A DNA stretch of 64,000 nt from Pedococcus bigeumensis. Its GTDB lineage: Bacteria; Actinomycetota; Actinomycetes; Actinomycetales; Dermatophilaceae. The notes under the pieces are model-generated. The model made no database searches and had not been told where the DNA came from. It saw nothing but the letters and a program-made list of their open reading frames with translations. The stretch covers positions 423,955 to 487,954 of the forward strand of contig NZ_RCZM01000005.1 of NCBI RefSeq assembly GCF_006438965.1, in the 5' to 3' direction. A program made the position numbers and the translations under genes. Below are positions 56,056 to 61,989 of the stretch, piece by piece. Within the stretch, counting starts at the first letter, position 1, and the number at the start of each line of letters is the position of its first letter.

Positions 56056-56241
56056 GTGAACCGTCGCGTCTCGCTCGTCATCGGTGTCGTGCTCGTCCTC
56101 GTCGGAATCGTCTGGACCCTGCAGGGCCTCGACATCCTGGGTGGGAGCGGCATGAGTGGGGTCCGCGTCTGGGCGGTCATCGGACCGTTCGTGGCCCTGG
56201 TCGGGGTCGTCGTCGCACTCGGGGCGCGCCGCAAGACCTGA
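56056..56241 (+). CDS. Small two-helix membrane protein
   Basis: 61 residues: helix 1 (7-24), a Gly-rich turn LGGSGMSG, helix 2 (about 38-55), then a basic tail ARRKT. TAGGCT lies 6 nt before the GTG start. The pattern is common in actinobacterial hypothetical membrane proteins; function unknown. Confidence 0.7.
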   Translation: MNRRVSLVIGVVLVLVGIVWTLQGLDILGGSGMSGVRVWAVIGPFVALVGVVVALGARRKT

Positions 56242-56302
56242 CGCGTTGGGTATGCCGGTCGGCAGCGACCGAGCGCGGCCGCCTTGGCGGAGGTCACAGC
56301 GG

Positions 56303-57133
56303 TCAGCGCAGGACGAGCACGGCCACGTCGACCAGGGCGATTCCGATGGCCGCGGCGAACGGTCCCCGGCCGCGACCCGTCACCGCCACGGCGGCGAGAA
56401 CCGCGCAGCCGGCCAGGCCAATCCATGCCGCAACCGGCACGACGCCGCCCGGACCCAGTGTCGCGACGACGGAACCGGCGAGCAGCACGACCGGGGCCAC
56501 CACGCGCACCCGGGCCGCGCCGAGCCGCTGGGGTAGGCCTCGCACCCCCGTCATGGCGTCATCGGCCAGATCCGGCAAAGCGTTGAGCAGGTGGGCCCCC
56601 ACGCCGAGCACCGCCCCCGTCGCGACCATCCAGGCCGGCGGCAGCGACCGACCTGGCGACGCGAGCGACACCACGGCCGGTAGGGCACCGAACGCCACGG
56701 CATACGGCAGGGCGGACCAGACGGTGCGCTTGAGGCCGAGGTTGTACGCCCAGCCGGCCGCCACACCCAGGCCGAGGTGGATGACAGCAGATCGCCACCC
56801 GCAAGCGAAGGACAGGACGAGGCAGGCCACACCGGCAACGCCGATCGCCCCGCGTACCAACGCTTCGGAGAGTTCGCCGCGCGCGAGTGGCTTGTCGGTG
56901 CGCGCCACGGCCCGGTCCCGGGCGGCGTCGATGAGGTCGTTGGACCAGCCGATCGTGAGCTGCCCTGCGAACACTGCGGCCGTGACGACCAGGCCGGACC
57001 GGAGTCCGTGCCCCAGGGCGGCCGCGAGCAACGCCGTCAGAACGGTGACGGCACCGGTCGGACCCGGGTGACAGGACCGGACGAGTGCAGCGACCCGCGC
57101 TCGAGGCGGCGCAGACGCGGGCTCGGTGGGCAC
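56303..57133 (-). CDS. UbiA-family prenyltransferase
   Basis: 276 residues, about eight helices. The two Asp-rich motifs that bind Mg-prenyl diphosphate are present: NDLIDAARD (65-73) and NALPDLADD (184-192). UbiA enzymes attach a prenyl chain to an aromatic or polyketide acceptor. It is divergent from the type III PKS operon, with both promoters leaderless (TAGGGT, 57145-57140, 6 nt before the GTG). With idi in the same block, it probably prenylates the polyketide product; acceptor and chain length are unknown. Confidence 0.9.
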   Translation of the reverse strand: MPTEPASAPPRARVAALVRSCHPGPTGAVTVLTALLAAALGHGLRSGLVVTAAVFAGQLTIGWSNDLIDAARDRAVARTDKPLARGELSEALVRGAIGVAGVACLVLSFACGWRSAVIHLGLGVAAGWAYNLGLKRTVWSALPYAVAFGALPAVVSLASPGRSLPPAWMVATGAVLGVGAHLLNALPDLADDAMTGVRGLPQRLGAARVRVVAPVVLLAGSVVATLGPGGVVPVAAWIGLAGCAVLAAVAVTGRGRGPFAAAIGIALVDVAVLVLR

Positions 57134-57199
57134 CGCCCCACCCTAGGTCCGCCACCCATCGGGTGAAGGCCGCCAGCGCCATGTGCATACGCTCTCCTC
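57134..57199. promoter_or_regulatory. Divergent promoter region of the ubiA / type III PKS cluster
   Basis: 66 nt. TAGGGT (57145-57140, minus strand) sits 6 nt before the ubiA GTG; TACGCT (57188-57193, plus strand) sits 6 nt before the PKS GTG. Neither gene has a ribosome site, so both mRNAs look leaderless and could be controlled together. Confidence 0.65.
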
Positions 57200-58279
57200 G
57201 TGAGCCGCATCGTGTCAGTCGCCGGGGCCCTGCCGGAGCACCGCTACGCCCAACACGAGGTCACGGCTGCTTTCGCGACCGTGCTGGGGGCGCACGGTGT
57301 GGATCGGCTCCTGCTCGAGCGGGTCCACGCCAACGCCGGCGTGAGCCACCGTCACCTCGCGCTGCCGCTGGACCGGTATGCCGCCTTGCGCGACTTCGGG
57401 GAGGCCAACGACGCCTTCATCACGGCGGCGGTCGACCTCGGATCCCAGGCGGTGGTCGATGCACTCAAGGAAGCCGACCTCACCCCCAGCAACGTCGACC
57501 TGCTGGTCTCGACGACGGTCACGGGGTTGGCGGTCCCCTCGTTGGATGCCCGGGTCGCAGCGCGAGTCGGACTCCGTGAGGACGTCAAGCGCCTGCCGAT
57601 TGTTGGGCTGGGGTGTGTCGCGGGAGCGGCCGGCGTGGCTCGCATCCATGACCACCTGCGGGGCAATCCCGGCGACGTCGCCGTCCTCATGTCGGCGGAG
57701 CTGTGCAGCCTGACCGTCCAGCGTGACGACACCTCCACCGCCAACCTCGTCGCCAGTGGGCTGTTCGGCGACGGCGCCGCCGCAGTGGTCATGCTCGGCG
57801 AGGACCGGGCGACCGAGGTTGGCGACGACGCCGGCCACGACATCCGGGTGTTGGCCACCAAGAGCCGGATGTATCCCGACAGCGAGCGCGCCATGGGGTG
57901 GGACGTCGGGGCGTCCGGGTTGCGGATCGTCCTCGGCGTGGAGGTACCAGAGCTGGTGCGGGCCAACCTCGGTGGAGACATCGACGCCTTCCTCGCCGCG
58001 CACGGGCTCACCCGGGCCGACATCGGCTTCTGGGTTGCGCATCCCGGGGGGCCGAAGGTCCTCGAGGCGATGGGCGACGCGCTCGAGGTGTCCCGCGACG
58101 CGCTCGGGTTGACGTGGGACTCGCTCGACCGGATCGGCAACCTGTCGTCCGCGTCCGTCCTCCACGTCCTCGCAGACACCCTGCGCGAACGCCCGCCCCG
58201 ACCCGGCTCCCACGGCGTCCTGCTGGCCATGGGTCCGGGATTCTGCCTCGAGATGGTGTTGCTCCGGGCCGGGGGCTGA
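57200..58279 (+). CDS. Type III polyketide synthase (chalcone/alkylresorcinol synthase family)
   Basis: 359 residues. Catalytic triad Cys139 ([10 protein letters not shown]), His281 ([10 protein letters not shown]) and Asn314 (GNLSSASV); C-terminal GPGF (345-348). It condenses an acyl starter with malonyl (or methylmalonyl)-CoA to resorcinol, pyrone or quinol-type rings. It is the first gene of a tightly coupled operon with an ICMT-like methyltransferase, FAD oxidoreductase and IPP isomerase; the same PKS-methyltransferase-oxidoreductase set makes polyketide quinones in mycobacteria. The product here is not known. Confidence 0.94.
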   Translation: MSRIVSVAGALPEHRYAQHEVTAAFATVLGAHGVDRLLLERVHANAGVSHRHLALPLDRYAALRDFGEANDAFITAAVDLGSQAVVDALKEADLTPSNVDLLVSTTVTGLAVPSLDARVAARVGLREDVKRLPIVGLGCVAGAAGVARIHDHLRGNPGDVAVLMSAELCSLTVQRDDTSTANLVASGLFGDGAAAVVMLGEDRATEVGDDAGHDIRVLATKSRMYPDSERAMGWDVGASGLRIVLGVEVPELVRANLGGDIDAFLAAHGLTRADIGFWVAHPGGPKVLEAMGDALEVSRDALGLTWDSLDRIGNLSSASVLHVLADTLRERPPRPGSHGVLLAMGPGFCLEMVLLRAGG

Positions 58280-58287
58280 GCACGGTC

Positions 58288-58818
58288 ATGACCACCTCAC
58301 AGGTGTTGTTCACAGCCTTCGTCGCCGCAGTGGGTCTCGAGAGACTCGCCGAGATGGTGGTGTCCAGGCGTCACGCTGCGTGGGCCTTTGCCCGGGGTGC
58401 GGTGGAGTCGGGCCGCGGCCACTTCCCCGTCATGGTGCTCCTGCACACCGCCCTGCTCGCGGGCGGCGTGATCGAGGTCATCGCCGCCGACCGGCCGTTT
58501 CTTCCACTGCTGGGCTACCCGATGGTCGCCCTCGTCGTGCTCGCACAGGGGCTGCGTTGGTGGTGCATCGCGACGCTGGGTCCGCAGTGGAACACCCGCG
58601 TGATCGTGGTGCCGGGCGCGCCGCTCGTGGGCAACGGCCCTTACCGTCTGCTGCGCCACCCCAACTACGTGGCCGTCGTGATCGAGGGCGCGGCGCTGCC
58701 TCTCGTCCACACGGCATACGTCACAGCGGTCGCCTTCACCGTTCTCAACCTCCTGTTGCTGTGGGTGCGGATCCGCGTTGAAGAGGGCGCCCTCGGACTC
58801 TCTGGTAGCTCCTCGTGA
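58288..58818 (+). CDS. Isoprenylcysteine carboxyl methyltransferase-family (ICMT-like) membrane methyltransferase
   Basis: 176 residues, about four to five helices. ICMT/PEMT core motif GPYRLLRHPNYVAVV (117-131) with the SAM-binding RHPNY, then a C-terminal Glu pair. In this context it most likely O- or C-methylates the lipophilic polyketide at the membrane; no isoprenylcysteine proteins are expected. It starts 8 nt after the PKS stop and overlaps the FAD gene (GTGA). Confidence 0.9.
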   Translation: MTTSQVLFTAFVAAVGLERLAEMVVSRRHAAWAFARGAVESGRGHFPVMVLLHTALLAGGVIEVIAADRPFLPLLGYPMVALVVLAQGLRWWCIATLGPQWNTRVIVVPGAPLVGNGPYRLLRHPNYVAVVIEGAALPLVHTAYVTAVAFTVLNLLLLWVRIRVEEGALGLSGSSS

Positions 58819-59873
58819 GCGTCGACCTGCTCGTCGTCGGCGGCGGCCCCGTGGGGCTGGCCACCGCCCTGTATGCAGCGCGGCAGGGGCTCACGGTGCA
58901 CGTCCTCGAGCCGCGCCCCGGGCCAGTGGACAAGGCCTGCGGCGAGGGGCTGATGCCTGGCGGGCTGGCTGCCCTGGCTGACCTCGGCGTGCACCCGGTC
59001 GGCCACGCCTTCCACGGCATCCGGTACCTGTCATCCACGCGAAGCGCGGTCGCGGATTTCGCCGACGGGCCGGGCCGCGGGGTCCGCCGCACCGAGCTCC
59101 ACAGCAGGCTCTCAAGGGCCGTCACGGAGGCCGGAGTAGTGGTCCTTCCCCTGGTCGTGACCGGGCTTCGCCAGGGCGACGACGGTGTCGAGCTGGCCAC
59201 CCGGCTGCCCGGTGGTGCGGGCCAGCGGCCAGAGCGAGCTCGATATGTCGTCGCCGCAGACGGGTTGCACTCCTGGACCCGGCGAGAGCTGGGGCTGGAC
59301 CGCCCGACGGGTGGCGCTGGGAGGTACGGGCTCCGCCAGCACTTCCGGCTGCCTCCGTGGTCACGGCACGTCGACGTCCTCTGGGGTGAGGATGCCGAGG
59401 CCTACGTCACGCCCGTCAGCAGCGATGTCGTGGGGGTGGCGGTCCTCAGCCGACAGCGCCGACCATTCACCGAGCACCTCGAGCAGTTCGGTGCCCTGGT
59501 GGAACGCCTGACCGACGCCCAGCCGATCTCGCCCGTGCAGGGTGCAGGCCCATTGCGGCAGCGCAGCCACCGTCGGACCGCCGGCCGTGTGCTGCTGGTG
59601 GGCGACGCCAGTGGCTACGTGGACGCGTTGACGGGTGAGGGCATCTCCCTCGGGTTGGCGCAGGCCCGCGCTGCAGTGGCCGCAGTGGTGGCCAACCGAC
59701 CCCGCGACTACGAGCGGAGCTGGCTGGCAGCGACCTGGCGGTGCTCACTGCTCACCCAGGGACTGCTGCACGCCACCCGGCCGCGGGTGGTTCGCCGTGG
59801 GTTGGTGCCGCTCGCGGCCGCGGCGCCCTGGGTGTTCTCGGCCGCCGTCAACGAGCTGGGGCGGTCGGCATGA
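58815..59873 (+). CDS. FAD-dependent oxidoreductase (PHBH/geranylgeranyl-reductase-like monooxygenase)
   Basis: 352 residues. FAD loop VVGGGPVGLATALYAARQGL (6-27) with Glu32; CGEGLMP (42-48), typical of geranylgeranyl-reductase-like flavoproteins; second FAD motif GDASGYVDALTGEGIS (263-278). It may hydroxylate the aromatic ring to give a quinol/quinone, or reduce a prenyl chain. Both fit the operon; the sequence does not decide. Confidence 0.9.
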   Translation: MSVDLLVVGGGPVGLATALYAARQGLTVHVLEPRPGPVDKACGEGLMPGGLAALADLGVHPVGHAFHGIRYLSSTRSAVADFADGPGRGVRRTELHSRLSRAVTEAGVVVLPLVVTGLRQGDDGVELATRLPGGAGQRPERARYVVAADGLHSWTRRELGLDRPTGGAGRYGLRQHFRLPPWSRHVDVLWGEDAEAYVTPVSSDVVGVAVLSRQRRPFTEHLEQFGALVERLTDAQPISPVQGAGPLRQRSHRRTAGRVLLVGDASGYVDALTGEGISLGLAQARAAVAAVVANRPRDYERSWLAATWRCSLLTQGLLHATRPRVVRRGLVPLAAAAPWVFSAAVNELGRSA

Positions 59874-60445
59874 CCGAGCTCGTCGTCCTCCTCGACGCGG
59901 ACGGCCAGGCGGCCGGGACCGCCCCGAAGGCAGACGTACACCACTCGGCGACACCCCTCCACCTGGCCTTCTCGGCATACCTCTTCGACCCGGACGGGGC
60001 CCTGCTCGTCACGCAGCGGTCGGTCACGAAGGCGACCTTCCCCGGGGTGTGGACCAACTCCGTGTGCGGCCACCCCGCCCCGGGTGAGGCCCTGGACGAG
60101 GCCGTCCGACGCCGTGCCCGTCAGGAGCTCGGTGTCGTCGTGGCGAGGCCGCGCCTGGTTCTGCCGGAGTTCAGGTATGTCGCGGAGATGGCTGGGACGG
60201 TCGAGAACGAGTGGTGCCCGGTGTTCACGGCGGTGGTGGACCGGTCCGACCTGGACCTGGACCCGGACGAGGTCGGTGCGGCCGAGTGGGTGCCGTGGAC
60301 GAGCTTCGCCGCCGAGGTCATGGGGGGTCGCCGCCCCGTCTCGAAGTGGTCTCGCGAGCAGGTCGAGGAGCTCGGCCTGCTCGGCCCCGACCCCGAGAGC
60401 TGGCCCACTGCCGACCCGGGCCGGCTTCCGCCAGCAGCACACTGA
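59870..60445 (+). CDS. idi: Isopentenyl-diphosphate delta-isomerase, type 1
   Basis: 191 residues, ATG overlapping the FAD stop. Nudix-type Idi: catalytic Cys66 in NSVCGHP and Glu114 in ENEWCPV, metal ligands in the HHSATPLH region. It converts IPP to DMAPP and so feeds allylic primers to prenyl chain synthesis. Its place at the end of the PKS operon, opposite a UbiA gene, suggests dedicated prenyl supply. A 10-bp hairpin follows. Confidence 0.95.
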   Translation: MTELVVLLDADGQAAGTAPKADVHHSATPLHLAFSAYLFDPDGALLVTQRSVTKATFPGVWTNSVCGHPAPGEALDEAVRRRARQELGVVVARPRLVLPEFRYVAEMAGTVENEWCPVFTAVVDRSDLDLDPDEVGAAEWVPWTSFAAEVMGGRRPVSKWSREQVEELGLLGPDPESWPTADPGRLPPAAH

Positions 60446-60463
60446 TACCGACAAGACCATGGT

Positions 60464-60500
60464 GGGCGGCCGCTCGCTGTTGCCCCGGCGGCGGCCGCCC
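60464..60500 (+). terminator. Hairpin after idi
   Basis: 10-bp stem GGGCGGCCGC / GCGGCCGCCC with a 17-nt loop, 18 nt after the stop; no T-run. Confidence 0.55.
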
Positions 60501-60663
60501 CTGGCCGACGACTAGCAGTGGCGGGAGTGGAGGACACCGCTCCTGCGTGCCCCAGATCGGCCTGGCATCGACGGTACGCCCCCTCAGACTGGCGGAAAGG
60601 GCTGACAGGAGCTTCGTCATCACCCCCTCGTCGCGCGCGCTCGGGTGTCCTTGGTGGTGCGGG

Positions 60664-60786
60664 CTACTCCTCCCGCAGGCCTCCGAACGGACGCCACGAA
60701 CCCCGCCGCAACAACCGAACCAGGTCCTCGCGTTCCTCTGCGGACAGAGTTCTCGCAGGGTTCGCGGGTGGACTCAACTCACTCAT
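60664..60786 (-). CDS. Candidate small protein (40 residues), leaderless
   Basis: Minus-strand ATG at 60786 to TAG at 60664: starts MSELSPPANPARTLSAEERE and ends RGSWRPFGGLREE. TAGCCT (60798-60793) lies exactly 6 nt before the ATG, the same layout as confirmed genes nearby. The N-terminus has a Ser/Pro-rich stretch and then an amphipathic helix (SAEEREDLVRLLRRG). It could also be the remnant of a longer gene. No family recognised. Confidence 0.4.
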   Translation of the reverse strand: MSELSPPANPARTLSAEEREDLVRLLRRGSWRPFGGLREE

Positions 60787-61054
60787 GGCTACAGGCTACA
60801 AAGCCCGGCCACCGCCACCCCGCACCTTCACGCTGCCGGCCGGAGGTCGCGCCGAAGGGACGAGGCGGACTCCACGACGAACGGCCCCCCTTCCGTGGGT
60901 GTGCAACGGCACCCCACACAGTTACCATCGAGCCGGCCTGCCCGGACCCCGCACGCCAGCTCGATGGCGAACGTCCGGGTCCAACAGCGTGGCTCAGGGG
61001 ACCAAGCCAAACGGCGATGTCTGGGCGCCATCAGGGGAGCCCCACGTCGACCGA

Positions 61055-61088
61055 GGCAGTGCCCCCTCCCGCCGGAGGGGGCACTGCC
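61055..61088. terminator. 14-bp perfect hairpin
   Basis: GGCAGTGCCCCCTC / GAGGGGGCACTGCC with a 6-nt loop. No gene ends immediately beside it; it may protect the flank from read-through. Confidence 0.6.
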
Positions 61089-61156
61089 GTCGCTGAGCCG
61101 GGCGGTCGCTGAGAGCCGCGCCCCAGGAGGCAACCCGCCGCCGTCTGGCAGCACAA

Positions 61157-61188
61157 CAGCCCCGAGCCGTGTGGACGGCGCGGGGCTG
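61157..61188 (-). terminator. Hairpin with T-rich tail, original tRNA-Arg terminator
   Basis: 8-bp stem CAGCCCCG / CGGGGCTG, 16-nt loop. On the minus strand it begins 24 nt beyond the tRNA 3' end and is followed by TTGTG, as expected for a tRNA gene terminator left on the chromosomal side. Confidence 0.6.
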
Positions 61189-61211
61189 CTGGTTTCTGTC
61201 TCAACACAGAG

Positions 61212-61253
61212 TGCGCCCGAAGGGATTCGAACCCCTAACCTTCTGATCCGTAG
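61212..61253 (-). other. 3' fragment of tRNA-Arg(ACG): probable attachment-site scar
   Basis: On the minus strand the 42 nt run from the anticodon loop (CTACGGA) through the 3' anticodon stem (TCAGA), variable region, T-arm (GGGGTTCGAATCCCT) and acceptor 3' strand (CGGGCGC) to discriminator A. The 5' half of the tRNA is absent: upstream bases (GAATTG) do not match the expected stem. A 3' tRNA fragment of this kind is the direct repeat left at the far end of an element that integrated into the tRNA gene. The rest of the element would then lie at higher coordinates. Confidence 0.75.
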
Positions 61254-61404
61254 CAATTCGCGAACGGCGACTGGTCACGACTCTGCCCGACCTAATCGAT
61301 GCCCTCAAGGCGCATCGTCGCAGGTCAGGACCTTGCAGACGGCTAGAGTCGCCGCCAAGCGAGTGTTGTCGGATCGTTACCGACTTGCTGCGCGGCAGGA
61401 CTTT

Positions 61405-61424
61405 TTGAGCCCATTGTTGAGCCC
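61405..61424. repeat. TTGAGCCC direct repeat, 12-bp period (arm-type site candidate)
   Basis: Two copies of TTGAGCCC at 61405-61412 and 61417-61424, about 150 bp inside the tRNA scar. Tyrosine integrases bind such short direct repeats in attachment-site arms. Confidence 0.45.
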
Positions 61425-61700
61425 GCCCGGGCGTGGCGCACCGCGGCGGCAGGGCCAACCCGCCACCGGGAGAAGCGGTCCGCCGTCCCCCTTGTCGCGG
61501 GTGATGGCGCTTACCCCGGTGGCCGCCTCGGGAACGGGCGGATGGTCCCACCGGCGCGGACGGTTTACGGATTAGGCGCGGAACGTTGACGGGCTCTTCG
61601 AAGCATTGCGGTCTTTCGGCGTACATGGGCCTGACCTGCACAAACAGTGCCGATCGGCCTCGAGTCCACTGTGGACGATCCCGGTTGATTCCGGTGCTGG

Positions 61701-61721
61701 TGAGGGCAGATTGAGGGCAGA
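61701..61721. repeat. TGAGGGCAGA direct repeat, 11-bp period
   Basis: Copies at 61701-61710 and 61712-61721, about 450 bp inside the scar. It may be a second set of arm-type sites or a small iteron. Confidence 0.4.
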
Positions 61722-61805
61722 GCGTCCTCCCGCCCCGACCTCTCCAAGGGAGCACAGCCCGGCCGATTCACTTGAGACGGCGGCCGCGCCGGAGGTGCTG
61801 CATAC

Positions 61806-61843
61806 CGCCCACTATGGGCGGCCCCGGCCGCCCAGATAGGGCG
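61806..61843 (-). terminator. Nested GC hairpin after the repeat-protein gene
   Basis: Inner stem GGGCGGCC / GGCCGCCC with CC loop, outer CGCCC / GGGCG. It lies about 150 nt beyond the stop of the minus-strand repeat protein. Confidence 0.4.
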
Positions 61844-61989
61844 TGTTGAGGCCTGTCCCGCCTACCGGGTGGAGCTACCGTCTGTCGGCGCACGTGGAAG
61901 CAGTCGCGACGTCAATATCGGCAGCTAGGCGAAGGTTCGAAGGCTCTGGACACGCCGCGGGATCACCCAGTACCTCAAATTCCGACGCT

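Larger units (their letters stand above)
60799..61211. other. Gene-free chromosomal flank of the tRNA-Arg scar
   Basis: No convincing coding region: open frames here have biased, Pro/Arg-rich translations typical of high-GC noise. It holds two hairpins (61055-61088 and 61157-61188), the second fitting a tRNA terminator for the former tRNA-Arg gene. Confidence 0.6.

Noticed and set aside
60211..61575. 454-residue frame across idi end, hairpins and tRNA scar
   Set aside because: Runs through structural elements and is Arg/Pro/Ser-rich; no domain is visible.
61254..61989. Integrase gene next to the attachment scar
   Set aside because: No frame shows tyrosine- or serine-recombinase motifs; the integrase must be outside the window or lost.
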